Positions 50,887 to 61,904 of a DNA stretch of 64,000 bases are shown piece after piece. Made by a program: the position numbers and the translations under genes. Positions within the stretch are counted from its first letter, which is position 1. Every line of letters begins with the position of its first letter. The stretch spans positions 4,960,001 through 5,024,000 of the forward strand of contig NZ_CP046115.1 in NCBI RefSeq assembly GCF_009707385.1. Direction: 5' to 3'. The notes below the pieces were generated by a model. It saw only the letters and a list, made by a program, of their open reading frames with translations. It was not told the DNA's origin and ran no database searches. Source of the DNA: Klebsiella oxytoca. GTDB lineage: Bacteria > Pseudomonadota > Gammaproteobacteria > Enterobacterales > Enterobacteriaceae.

Positions 50887-50889
50887 TAC

Positions 50890-52458
50890 TCATTGCAGCG
50901 TCACGGACCCGATTTCCTCGAGCCAGTGCGCGCTGCCGTAGCGACCGTTAACAAAGTTATCAATCACCGTAAACACCTCGTCGCTAAAACCGCCGACGTT
51001 CAAAATATCGTCCCGCTCCGCCGCCTGGGTGGTGCCGTAAGGCAGCAGATCGATACACACCAGGCGAGCCTGCGGGTTGCGTTTTTTTAGCGCGGCCCAG
51101 CACTCCATAGTTGCGGTCGAGCCATGGCGCGACTTATCAATCCAGGATTCGTTATCCGACACCATGATCACCAGATCCACCCGCGCCCGCTCGGCCAGCA
51201 GCTTGCGCAGCGGCGCGGAGCAGTTGGTGCCGCCGCCGCCGACCGCCGCCAGCTTCTGCGCGTTGCGCATCACCGACTGCCAGGGGTCGAGCGCGACGTT
51301 TACCACATCGCATTCGAACGGCAGCACCCGGGCCTGCGAATGATTACGCAGCACGGCGGCAGCAATCAGCCCGGCCACGTCCACGCAGCGAATTTTGCTG
51401 GTTGCTCCCTGACGATAGCCGGTTATCGATGAGCTCATCGACCCCGATACGTCCGGGCAGACCACCACGTTGCCGCGCAGCTGCGGAACGTTCTCCAGCG
51501 CAAACTCCATCGCGTGTTCTAAAGCATTGCCGATCGCCTGCGGCACGCCGCTTTGCAGGTTGCTCCACGCAGACAGCAGCTGATAGGGATAAACTCTGGC
51601 CTGACGCACCTGCTCCCTGTCCGCCAGCCGCTTCGCCACGCGGGAGGTCAGATCTGCATTCTCAAAAACGCCGTGACGCGCCAGAGTATTCAAATTCATT
51701 CGTAGCGTTTGCCAGCTCATCCGCTGTGCCAGCTGCGCCCACTGTTCAGCACTCAGCGGCAAGTGGGTCAGCAGTAAAAACGGCACATCGGGCAGCGCCG
51801 CGCCATTCACCCCTTCGCGAAACGCCAGCAGCGCGCGCGTTTTCTCCGGCAACAGCGCTTTGTCGCAAGGCTTACCGATTAGCCAGGCGAAAAAAGCCTC
51901 CTGCCATGCAGCCTGCGGACGCGGGTGAACCATTTTGACAACATCCGCGAGAGACGGAGAGTTGCCTGGCGAGGCCTGTAATAAACGCTCTTCGCTGGCT
52001 TCCTGCAGCCAACGCTGGACCAGCTTCTTCGGCCGGGTACCCAGCGAACGCCGCCCGGTGACGCCGCTACGCAGTATCTGCACAAAGTTACGCAGCATCC
52101 GACCGTTGTTAATCACCCGCGCAAACACCAGCGGTAGCAGAGCCGAGCCGCGCGCCGCAAGTAAGGCAGTTAACAGCGCGGGCATATCCTTCATCATTCC
52201 CCGCTCGCGACCATAAATCGCCAGCTGGGCCAAAAAGAGATCGTCGACATCCTGCGCAATAACCAGTACATCATCCAGCTGCGCCTGAGCGCTGGCATAA
52301 AAGGTTTCGTTCATGCAGCCGGTCATGACCATCTGCGCTAAGCGATGACGCGGACTTAAGGCAAAAGCCGCCGCGCATTGGTGATTTTGCGTATCGGCCA
52401 GCGGTGCATTCCGTAACAATGAACGGAACAAAAGTGGATTAGCCATCTGTTTTCCCAT
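50890..52458 (-). CDS. rsr: Rsr, bacterial Ro60 orthologue (TROVE domain)
   Basis: A ~522-residue ring-shaped RNA-binding protein, orthologue of the human Ro60 autoantigen. It binds Y RNA on its outer surface and, in the studied bacteria, tethers polynucleotide phosphorylase for RNA decay. The N-terminal TROVE domain is helical (HEAT-like, ~1-320). The C-terminal von Willebrand A domain has an intact MIDAS: DVSGS at 336-340, Thr411 in GGGGTNCS, Asp435 in MVSDNES. A longer reading frame begins at 52518, but the sigma-54 promoter lies inside that stretch, so translation must start downstream: 52458 (GGAG ten bases before) or 52446 (MANPLLFRSLL). E. coli K-12 lacks this gene; Salmonella has it in the same place. 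Confidence 0.93.
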   Translation of the reverse strand: MGKQMANPLLFRSLLRNAPLADTQNHQCAAAFALSPRHRLAQMVMTGCMNETFYASAQAQLDDVLVIAQDVDDLFLAQLAIYGRERGMMKDMPALLTALLAARGSALLPLVFARVINNGRMLRNFVQILRSGVTGRRSLGTRPKKLVQRWLQEASEERLLQASPGNSPSLADVVKMVHPRPQAAWQEAFFAWLIGKPCDKALLPEKTRALLAFREGVNGAALPDVPFLLLTHLPLSAEQWAQLAQRMSWQTLRMNLNTLARHGVFENADLTSRVAKRLADREQVRQARVYPYQLLSAWSNLQSGVPQAIGNALEHAMEFALENVPQLRGNVVVCPDVSGSMSSSITGYRQGATSKIRCVDVAGLIAAAVLRNHSQARVLPFECDVVNVALDPWQSVMRNAQKLAAVGGGGTNCSAPLRKLLAERARVDLVIMVSDNESWIDKSRHGSTATMECWAALKKRNPQARLVCIDLLPYGTTQAAERDDILNVGGFSDEVFTVIDNFVNGRYGSAHWLEEIGSVTLQ

Positions 52459-52485
52459 TTCCGTTATTCTCCATGCCATAGCTAT

Positions 52486-52501
52486 TGCAACCGGCGTGCC
52501 A
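52486..52501 (-). promoter_or_regulatory. Sigma-54 promoter of rsr-Y RNA-rtcBA
   Basis: TGGCAC-GCCGG-TTGCA is an exact match to the sigma-54 consensus TGGCAC-N5-TTGC(A/T), reading toward rsr. The start of transcription is expected near 52475. The activator gene rtcR lies divergently just upstream. Confidence 0.93.
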
Positions 52502-52591
52502 GAAATTAAATAAATCATTAACCATATGATTTTAATGAGTTAATAATTTTTATGTGCATCAGGTCGAAAAAGTCACTGCATGAGAAAAGCT

Positions 52592-52619
52592 AAAAGGCGA
52601 TAATTAAATATCGTCTTTT
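52592..52619. promoter_or_regulatory. 11-bp inverted repeat in the rsr-rtcR spacer
   Basis: AAAAGGCGATA and TATCGTCTTTT form an inverted repeat with one mismatch and a 6-base AT spacer, 16 bases before rtcR and about 117-145 bases upstream of the predicted rsr start site. This is a sensible place for an RtcR upstream activating site that could also repress rtcR. The function is inferred. Confidence 0.55.
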
Positions 52620-52634
52620 ATAAGGAAATCTAAG

Positions 52635-54233
52635 ATGCGTAAAACGGTGGCTTTCGGTTTTGTCGGTACGGTACTGGATTACGTTGGCCGCGGCAGCCAG
52701 CGCTGGGAAAAATGGCGGCCAACCTTATGCCTGTGCCAGCAGGAAACATTGGTCGTTCATCGCCTTGAGCTGCTGTACGACGCCCGTTCGCGCGGCTTGT
52801 TTGAAACCTTAAAGCAGGATATCGCCAGCGTCTCGCCGGAAACGGAGGTCATCGGCGTCGAGATAACCATCCGCAATCCGTGGGATTTCGAAGAGGTTTA
52901 CGCCTGCCTGCACGATTTCGCCCGCAGCCATACGTTCCATCCGGAAGATGAAGACTATCTGATTCATATTACTACCGGCACTCACGTGGCGCAGATCTGC
53001 TGGTTCCTGCTGGCCGAAGCGCGCTATCTCCCGGCACGGTTAGCGCAAACCTCACCGCCGCACAAGAAAGATAAGCCGCACAGCTCCGGCGGCATAACAA
53101 TCATTGATCTCGACCTCAGCCGTTATAACAACATCGCCAGCCGCTTTGCCCAGGAACGGGAAGAAACGCTTAACTTTCTGAAATCCGGCATCGAAACCCG
53201 TAACCAGCGTTTCAATCGGATGATTGAGCAAATCGAGCGCGTCGCGATACGTTCCCGCTCCCCCATCCTGCTCAACGGTCCCACTGGCGCAGGGAAATCG
53301 TTTCTCGCCCGCCGCATCTATGAGTTAAAGCTGGCGCGCCATCAGTTTAACGGCCCGTTTGTCGAAGTGAACTGCGCGACTCTGCGCGGCGATACCGCGA
53401 TGTCGACGTTATTTGGCCATGTCAAAGGCGCCTTTACCGGCGCGCGGGAGGAGCGGGCCGGTCTGCTGCGCAGCGCGAACGGGGGGATGCTTTTTCTCGA
53501 CGAGATTGGCGAGCTGGGCGCGGATGAACAGGCGATGCTGCTTAAGGCCATTGAAGAACAACGCTTTTATCCCTTCGGCAGCGACCAGCAGGTTAGCAGC
53601 GATTTTCAGCTCATCGCCGGAACCGTGCGCGATTTGCGCCAGCTGGTTGCCAATGGTCAGTTCCGCGAGGACCTGTACGCGCGTATCAATCTGTGGACCT
53701 TTGAACTACCCGGCCTGCGCCAGCGGCAGGAAGATATCGAGCCGAATCTCGATTATGAAATTGAGCGTCACGCCGCGCTAACCGGCGACAGCGTACGTTT
53801 CAATACCGAAGCGCGCCGCGCGTGGCTGACATTCGCCACCTCGCCGCAGGCGTCGTGGAACGGCAATTTCCGCGAGCTTTCAGCCAGCGTCACCCGCATG
53901 GCAACCCTGGCGGAAAACGGTCGCATTACGGTAAATACGGTAGAGGATGAGATTGAGCGTCTACGCTACAGCTGGAATGATAACCGCCCTTCAGTGCTCG
54001 ATACGCTCTTAGGGGCGGAGGCGGAAAATATCGATCTGTTCGACCGTTTGCATCTGCAGAACGTCATTGCCGTATGCCAGCAGGCTAAAACCATTTCCGA
54101 TGCCGGACGTCAGCTCTTTAACGTCTCGCGCCTCGGCAAAGCCACCGTCAACGACGCGGACCGGCTGCGTAAGTATCTGGCGCGCTTTGGCCTGAGCTGG
54201 GAAACGCTGAAAAATCAGCACAGCTCCAGCTGA
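52635..54233 (+). CDS. rtcR: RtcR, sigma-54-dependent activator with CARF sensor domain
   Basis: A 532-residue bacterial enhancer-binding protein that activates the divergent rsr-Y RNA-rtcBA operon. The N-terminal ~180 residues are the RtcR-type CARF domain (ITTGTHVAQICWFLLAEARYLPARL), thought to sense a nucleic-acid ligand. The AAA+ domain follows with Walker A GPTGAGKS (215-222), the sigma-54 contact loop GAFTGA (265-270) and Walker B MLFLDEIG (285-292). The C-terminal part ends in a helix-turn-helix-like segment. E. coli RtcR is also 532 residues. The 3' end overlaps convergent glpR by 19 bases. Confidence 0.96.
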   Translation: MRKTVAFGFVGTVLDYVGRGSQRWEKWRPTLCLCQQETLVVHRLELLYDARSRGLFETLKQDIASVSPETEVIGVEITIRNPWDFEEVYACLHDFARSHTFHPEDEDYLIHITTGTHVAQICWFLLAEARYLPARLAQTSPPHKKDKPHSSGGITIIDLDLSRYNNIASRFAQEREETLNFLKSGIETRNQRFNRMIEQIERVAIRSRSPILLNGPTGAGKSFLARRIYELKLARHQFNGPFVEVNCATLRGDTAMSTLFGHVKGAFTGAREERAGLLRSANGGMLFLDEIGELGADEQAMLLKAIEEQRFYPFGSDQQVSSDFQLIAGTVRDLRQLVANGQFREDLYARINLWTFELPGLRQRQEDIEPNLDYEIERHAALTGDSVRFNTEARRAWLTFATSPQASWNGNFRELSASVTRMATLAENGRITVNTVEDEIERLRYSWNDNRPSVLDTLLGAEAENIDLFDRLHLQNVIAVCQQAKTISDAGRQLFNVSRLGKATVNDADRLRKYLARFGLSWETLKNQHSSS

Positions 54234-54973
54234 AGGTTGTTATCAGTAATCACCTTAAGTATGCCCGCGGGCGGCATCACATCGGTGTACACCGCATCGA
54301 CCATGCTGATGCTGCCCATGTTCACCATCGCATTGCGGCCAAATTTAGAATGATCAACAACCAGCATTACGTGGCGCGAGTTTTCAATAATCGCCCGCTT
54401 GGTGCGCACTTCATGGTAGTCAAACTCCAGCAGCGAGCCATCGCTATCAATGCCGCTAATGCCGAGAATGCCGAAATCGAGGCGGAACTGGGAGATAAAA
54501 TCGAGGGTGGCTTCACCGATAATGCCGCCATCCCGGCTGCGCAGCTCGCCGCCGGCCAGAATGATACGGAAGTCCTCTTTCGCCATAAGCGTGTTGGCGA
54601 CGTTGAGGTTATTGGTGACGATGCGCAGATCGTTATGGTTGAGCAGCGCATGCGCGACCGCTTCCGGCGTGGTGCCGATATCGATAAACAGCGTCGCGCC
54701 GTCCGGAATTTCGCTGGCTACCTTGCGGGCAATGCGCTCTTTTTCCTGGGTCTGAGTCGATTTCCTGTCGTGCCAGGAGGTGTTCACCGAGCTGGAAGGC
54801 AGCGCGGCGCCGCCGTGGTGGCGGAGAATCATTTTCTGATCGGCTAAATCATTCAGATCGCGACGAATGGTCTGCGGGCTGACGGCAAATTGTTCGACCA
54901 GCTCTTCGGTGCTGACGTATCCCTGTTTCTTTACCAGCTCGATAATCGCGTCATGACGTTGTGTTTGTTTCAT
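54215..54973 (-). CDS. glpR: Glycerol-3-phosphate regulon repressor GlpR
   Basis: A 252-residue DeoR-family repressor released from DNA by glycerol 3-phosphate. The N-terminal winged helix contains VSTEELVEQFAVSPQTIRRDL, followed by the DeoR sensor domain (IDIGTTPEAVAHAL, LAGGELRSRDGGIIG). I used MKQTQRHDAIIEL at 54973, which gives the family length; a longer reading from 55027 is unsupported. In E. coli K-12 MG1655 glpR is frameshifted; here it is intact. It is transcribed after glpE and glpG, and its operator lies at glpD. Confidence 0.96.
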   Translation of the reverse strand: MKQTQRHDAIIELVKKQGYVSTEELVEQFAVSPQTIRRDLNDLADQKMILRHHGGAALPSSSVNTSWHDRKSTQTQEKERIARKVASEIPDGATLFIDIGTTPEAVAHALLNHNDLRIVTNNLNVANTLMAKEDFRIILAGGELRSRDGGIIGEATLDFISQFRLDFGILGISGIDSDGSLLEFDYHEVRTKRAIIENSRHVMLVVDHSKFGRNAMVNMGSISMVDAVYTDVMPPAGILKVITDNNLQLELC

Positions 54974-54992
54974 GAAATATCCCTGGGAACCT

Positions 54993-55823
54993 CTACGTTC
55001 GTTTTCGCACATTCTGCGTATCAACAAACGCCATCGCCAGCCCGGTCACCAGACCAGCCACGTGTGCGCCATTCGCAATCGACATGCCGAAAACATCAAA
55101 CCATCCAGCAATTAACCATACTAAAGAGAAGAGTATCAAGCCGCGCTGTAAATAAATGCCGCTCTGGGGATCGCGCTCGCCTCGTAGCCAGACATAGCCC
55201 ATCAGCGCATAGACCACACCGGAGAGACCGCCAAACCACGGGCCGCTAAACTGATGCTGAACAAAGCCGCTCAGCAAGGCGCTGATTACGGTAATCACCA
55301 CCAGCTTGCCGCTGCCAATGCGCTTTTCTACCGCCCCGCCGAGATACCACCACCATAGCAGGTTAAACAGAATATGCATCAGCGAGAAGTGCATGAGCGC
55401 ATGGCTAAAGTAGCGCCAGACTTCAAATTTCAACGAAGGATCGTAGGGCCAGGCCAGCAGCAGCATGACCGGTTGGTCGCCAAGAACCGTTTGTAGGACA
55501 AAGACGGCGATGCAGGCGAAGAGTACTCCCCAGGTTACCGGCCCGGCGTTACGGCGAAGCGTCGCTAAAAAGGGGAAACGCTGATAGTGCAGCCCGCTGT
55601 TGGTCTGCCCCGCCTGCCAGCTGGCGGCGAGGTAACGCGGATCGGCAGGATTCTCCAGGAAGCGGGCCAGCTCGGCCTGCACGCGTCCGGCCTGGCTCTC
55701 ATCAGCCAGCCAGATATCGCTCTGCGTATGCTGCTGAATAGTCAGAATAATTCCCTGCGTCGCCATATAATCGACAAACGCCTGGGCCACGCGCGGGTTG
55801 GCAAAAGAGGTGATCATTAACAT
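54993..55823 (-). CDS. glpG: Rhomboid intramembrane serine protease GlpG
   Basis: A 276-residue six-helix rhomboid protease, equal in length to E. coli GlpG. The catalytic dyad is Ser201 in [15 protein letters not shown] and His254 in [27 protein letters not shown] is the conserved second helix. A cytoplasmic N-terminal domain (1-~90) precedes the membrane core. It lies between glpE and glpR. Its physiological link with glycerol metabolism is unclear. Confidence 0.97.
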   Translation of the reverse strand: MLMITSFANPRVAQAFVDYMATQGIILTIQQHTQSDIWLADESQAGRVQAELARFLENPADPRYLAASWQAGQTNSGLHYQRFPFLATLRRNAGPVTWGVLFACIAVFVLQTVLGDQPVMLLLAWPYDPSLKFEVWRYFSHALMHFSLMHILFNLLWWWYLGGAVEKRIGSGKLVVITVISALLSGFVQHQFSGPWFGGLSGVVYALMGYVWLRGERDPQSGIYLQRGLILFSLVWLIAGWFDVFGMSIANGAHVAGLVTGLAMAFVDTQNVRKRT

Positions 55824-55882
55824 GCAGCGGATCGCTTATTCCACACAAAGGGAGATATTATAGCCACAACTCGCGCTAACGC

Positions 55883-56212
55883 CTAAAGCGCGCCGTGCGC
55901 GACTTCCGCCGGAAAATGCCGGTGCCAGGCGTCAAAGCCGCCATCCACGCTGTAAACTTTATCGTAGCCCTGCTGCAAAAGGTACTGCGCAGCGCCTTTG
56001 CTGCTATTACCGTGGTAGCACATCACCATGACCGCCGTATCAAAATCGTTATCTCGCATAAACGCGCCCAGCGTATCGTTAGTCAGATGAAAGGCACCCG
56101 GCGTATGGCCCATTGCAAAACTTTGCGGGTCGCGGATATCCACCAGCACCGCCGTCTGCTGATGCATCTTCTGGTGGGCTTCTTCTACGTTAATACATTC
56201 AAAGTGATCCAT
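55883..56212 (-). CDS. glpE: Thiosulfate sulfurtransferase GlpE (rhodanese)
   Basis: A 109-residue single-domain rhodanese that transfers sulfane sulfur from thiosulfate to cyanide or thioredoxin. The active-site loop is CYHGNS with Cys65, the same position as in E. coli GlpE (108 residues). It is the first gene of glpEGR and is divergent from glpD. Confidence 0.96.
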   Translation of the reverse strand: MDHFECINVEEAHQKMHQQTAVLVDIRDPQSFAMGHTPGAFHLTNDTLGAFMRDNDFDTAVMVMCYHGNSSKGAAQYLLQQGYDKVYSVDGGFDAWHRHFPAEVAHGAL

Positions 56213-56308
56213 AAGTTCTCTTCTTTATCGACTCTTTATCGACAGGCTGCGGCGAAACGCCCCGGATTTTAGCGCCTAGTGTACAGCCTGGCGCTAAATA
56301 AACGCCAA

Positions 56309-56328
56309 TATGTTACACGCATCACTCT
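56309..56328 (+). promoter_or_regulatory. Candidate CRP site upstream of glpD
   Basis: TGTTA-CACGCA-TCACT differs from TGTGA-N6-TCACA at one base in each half. It is placed about 100-120 bases upstream of glpD, as expected for cAMP-CRP activation of glpD. Confidence 0.5.
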
Positions 56329-56371
56329 GAAATGTTTTTTTGATGTTACCAAGAGCGCGATCTTTTGCTAT

Positions 56372-56410
56372 ATTGAGCGATATCGAACATTTATGAGCTT
56401 AAACGAAAGT
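56372..56410 (+). promoter_or_regulatory. Tandem GlpR operators of glpD
   Basis: ATTGAGCGATATCGAACATT (56372-56391) has a perfect right half ATCGAACAT of the GlpR site and a weaker left half. Immediately adjacent, TTATGAGCTTAAACGAAAGT (56391-56410) is a second, weaker match. The pair overlaps the TATATT -10-like region and lies 17-55 bases before the glpD start. Confidence 0.7.
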
Positions 56411-56426
56411 GTAAGAGGTAGCGAGC

Positions 56427-57935
56427 GTGGAAACCAAAGATCTGATTGTGATAGGGGGAGGCATCAACGGTGCCGGTATCGCGGCAGACGCCGCAGGGCG
56501 TGGTTTATCCGTGCTGATGCTGGAGGCCAGCGATCTGGCATGCGCCACCTCCAGCGCCAGCTCAAAGCTGATCCACGGCGGGCTGCGCTACCTTGAGCAC
56601 TACGAATTCCGCCTGGTGAGCGAAGCGCTGGCCGAACGTGAGGTCTTGTTAAAAATGGCCCCGCATATCGCCTTTCCGATGCGCTTTCGTTTACCTCATC
56701 GCCCACACCTGCGCCCGGCGTGGATGATCCGCATTGGTCTGTTTATGTACGATCATCTTGGCAAGCGCACCAGCTTACCAGGCTCAACCGGGTTGCGTTT
56801 TGGCACAGAGTCAGTACTTAAACCTGAAATTGTGCGCGGTTTCGAATATTCCGACTGCTGGGTTGACGATGCACGCCTGGTGCTGGCCAACGCCCAGATG
56901 GTGGTGCGTAAAGGTGGAGAAGTCCGCACGCGAACCCGCGCCATCTCGGCAAAACGTGAAAATGGTTTATGGGTCGTCGAAGCGGAAGACATAGATAGCG
57001 GCGAGAAGTTTACCTGGCAGGCGCGTGGCCTGGTCAATGCTACCGGCCCGTGGGTCAAACAGTTCTTCGACGAAGGGATGCACCTGCGTTCACCTTATGG
57101 TATTCGCCTGATAAAGGGCAGCCATATTGTCGTGCCGCGCGTGCATACCCAAAAGCAGGCCTACATTCTGCAAAATGAAGACAAACGCATTGTGTTCGTG
57201 ATCCCGTGGATGGATGAGTTCTCCATCATCGGCACCACCGACGTTGAATATCAAGGCGATCCGAAAGCCGTAGCAATCGACGACAAAGAGGTTAACTACC
57301 TGCTGAACGTCTACAACGCGCACTTTAAAAAGACGCTCACCCGCGACGACATTGTCTGGACCTACTCCGGCGTGCGCCCGCTGTGCGACGATGAATCCGA
57401 TTCGCCGCAGGCCATCACCCGTGATTACACTCTTGATATCCACGATGAAAACGGCCAGGCGCCGCTGCTGTCGGTATTTGGCGGTAAACTCACGACCTAC
57501 CGCAAGCTGGCCGAGCACGCGCTGGAGAAACTGACGCCCTACTATAAAGGTATTGGCCCGGCATGGACTAAAACCGCGGTACTACCCGGCGGTGATATCG
57601 GCGGCGACCGTGACGACTACGCGGCTAAGCTGCGCCGTCGCTTCTCATTTATCAGCGAGTCCATGGCCCGCCACTATGCGCGGACTTACGGCAGCAATAG
57701 CGAATGGATCCTCGGCGAAGCGACTTCGGTTGCCGAACTGGGAGAGGATTTCGGCCATGAGTTTTACGAAGCCGAGCTGCGTTATCTTGTTGAACATGAA
57801 TGGGTTCGCTCACTGGATGATGCAATCTGGCGGCGGACTAAGCAGGGAATGTGGCTGACGGCAGAACAGCAGACCCGTATCAGCGAATGGCTGGCGCAGC
57901 ACGCGGGAAAGTCTGAACTGTCGCTGGCGTCATAA
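56427..57935 (+). CDS. glpD: Aerobic glycerol-3-phosphate dehydrogenase
   Basis: A 502-residue FAD-dependent, membrane-associated enzyme oxidising glycerol 3-phosphate to dihydroxyacetone phosphate and passing electrons to quinone. The dinucleotide-binding motif GGGINGAGIAADAAGRG starts at residue 10, ATSSASSKLIHGGLRYLE contacts FAD, and VFGGKLTTYRKLAEHALE lies near the C-terminus. The start is GTG at 56427 with GAGG upstream. E. coli GlpD is 501. Controlled by GlpR and probably CRP. A strong bidirectional terminator follows. Confidence 0.98.
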   Translation: METKDLIVIGGGINGAGIAADAAGRGLSVLMLEASDLACATSSASSKLIHGGLRYLEHYEFRLVSEALAEREVLLKMAPHIAFPMRFRLPHRPHLRPAWMIRIGLFMYDHLGKRTSLPGSTGLRFGTESVLKPEIVRGFEYSDCWVDDARLVLANAQMVVRKGGEVRTRTRAISAKRENGLWVVEAEDIDSGEKFTWQARGLVNATGPWVKQFFDEGMHLRSPYGIRLIKGSHIVVPRVHTQKQAYILQNEDKRIVFVIPWMDEFSIIGTTDVEYQGDPKAVAIDDKEVNYLLNVYNAHFKKTLTRDDIVWTYSGVRPLCDDESDSPQAITRDYTLDIHDENGQAPLLSVFGGKLTTYRKLAEHALEKLTPYYKGIGPAWTKTAVLPGGDIGGDRDDYAAKLRRRFSFISESMARHYARTYGSNSEWILGEATSVAELGEDFGHEFYEAELRYLVEHEWVRSLDDAIWRRTKQGMWLTAEQQTRISEWLAQHAGKSELSLAS

Positions 57936-57962
57936 AGCCGGATTCGACAATCTTCCGCAGAT

Positions 57963-57995
57963 AAAAAACGGGGCCCGCAAGCGGGCCCCGTTTTT
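57963..57995. terminator. Very strong bidirectional terminator between glpD and glgP
   Basis: A GC-rich perfect inverted repeat, AACGGGGCCCGC and its complement with only a two-base AA centre, is flanked by an A-run and a T-run, so it can end both convergent operons. Confidence 0.93.
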
Positions 57996-58007
57996 GTGCT
58001 TCGCGCG

Positions 58008-60470
<2,463 letters not shown>

Positions 60471-61904
60471 TTACAGCAAGCGTTGATAAAGTTCGCGGTA
60501 AGAATTTGCGGCAACCTGCCAGCTAAAATCCATGTTCATCGCCTGCCGCTGGACGTAACGCCAGAGCGACGGACGCGACCACAATACGAATGTGCGTCGA
60601 ATCGCCCGCAGCAGCGACAGGGCATTACTATCTTCAAAAACGAATCCGGTAGCCAGACCGTCGGCGAGATTCTCCAGCGAGCAGTCGGAAACGGTGTCCG
60701 CCAGACCGCCGGTACGCCGCACGAGCGGTAGCGTGCCGTATTTCAGACCATACAGCTGCGTTAAGCCGCACGGTTCAAAACGGCTGGGTACCAGAATCAC
60801 ATCGGCGCCGCCCATAATGCGGTGGGAAAAGGCTTCATGGTAGCCAATCTGTACGCCAACCTTGCCTGGATGCTCAGCGGCGGCCGCAAGGAACCCCTCC
60901 TGCAGCACCGGATCGCCCGCGCCCAGCAGCGCCAGCTGGCCACCCTGTTCAAGCAGACCCGGCAGCGCTTCAAGCACCAGATCCAGCCCTTTCTGGCTGG
61001 TCAGGCGGCTGACAACGGCAAATAGCGGCGCTTTGTCATCCACCTTAAGTCCCATGGCGATTTGCAGCTGGCGTTTGTTCTCCGCTTTTTCTTCCAGCCG
61101 ATCGCGATCATAGCGTGTTGCCAGCAGCAGATCGCTTTCCGGATTCCAGATCCGGTCATCGACTCCATTGAGGATCCCGGAGAGACGTCCCTCGTGCTGG
61201 CGCTGGCGCAGCAGCCCTTCCATCCCATAAGCAAACTGCGGCTCGGTTATCTCGCGGGCATAGGTCGGGCTGACCGCCGTAATATGATCGGCGTAGTAGA
61301 GACCCGCCTTCAGAAAAGAGATTTGGCCGTTAAACTCCAGGCCATGAACGTTATAGAACGACCACGGCAGTTCAATGTCGTTCATATGCCACGAATAGAA
61401 CATCCCCTGGTAAGCCAGGTTATGCACCGTAAAAACCGACTTCGCCGGGTGGCCGCGTGCCGCCAGATAAGCAGGCGTCAGCCCCGCATGCCAGTCGTGG
61501 GCGTGAACCACGTCAGGACGCCAGAAAGGATCCAGCCCGCAGGCCATTTCGCTTCCGACCCAACCCAGCAGCGCAAAGCGCAGCACGTTATCGGTATAGG
61601 CATGCTGATTAGTGTCGTGATAAGGGCTCCCTGGGCGATCGTAGAGATGAGGGGCATCAATCAAATAGATGCCCACGCCGTTAAAGTGGCCAAACAGCAG
61701 CGTAATACGCCCGGCAAAAGTCTCCCGGCGCGTCACAACCTGCGCATCCGTCACGCCGCGACGGATATCAGGAAACGCTGGCAGCAGAACGCGCGTGTCG
61801 ACGCCACCTGCAATTTGCGCTGCCGGTAGCGCGCCGATCACATCCGCCAGGCCACCGGTTTTTAACAGCGGGAACATCTCTGAACATACATGTAATACCT
61901 GCAT
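60471..61904 (-). CDS. glgA: Glycogen synthase (ADP-glucose)
   Basis: A 477-residue GT5 glucosyltransferase extending alpha-1,4 chains from ADP-glucose. The KTGGLADV motif with Lys15 binds ADP-glucose, [19 protein letters not shown] is the C-terminal nucleotide-binding and catalytic Glu region, and HAHDWHAGL is also conserved. Same length as E. coli GlgA. Start and glgC stop share one base (TAATG). Confidence 0.98.
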   Translation of the reverse strand: MQVLHVCSEMFPLLKTGGLADVIGALPAAQIAGGVDTRVLLPAFPDIRRGVTDAQVVTRRETFAGRITLLFGHFNGVGIYLIDAPHLYDRPGSPYHDTNQHAYTDNVLRFALLGWVGSEMACGLDPFWRPDVVHAHDWHAGLTPAYLAARGHPAKSVFTVHNLAYQGMFYSWHMNDIELPWSFYNVHGLEFNGQISFLKAGLYYADHITAVSPTYAREITEPQFAYGMEGLLRQRQHEGRLSGILNGVDDRIWNPESDLLLATRYDRDRLEEKAENKRQLQIAMGLKVDDKAPLFAVVSRLTSQKGLDLVLEALPGLLEQGGQLALLGAGDPVLQEGFLAAAAEHPGKVGVQIGYHEAFSHRIMGGADVILVPSRFEPCGLTQLYGLKYGTLPLVRRTGGLADTVSDCSLENLADGLATGFVFEDSNALSLLRAIRRTFVLWSRPSLWRYVQRQAMNMDFSWQVAANSYRELYQRLL

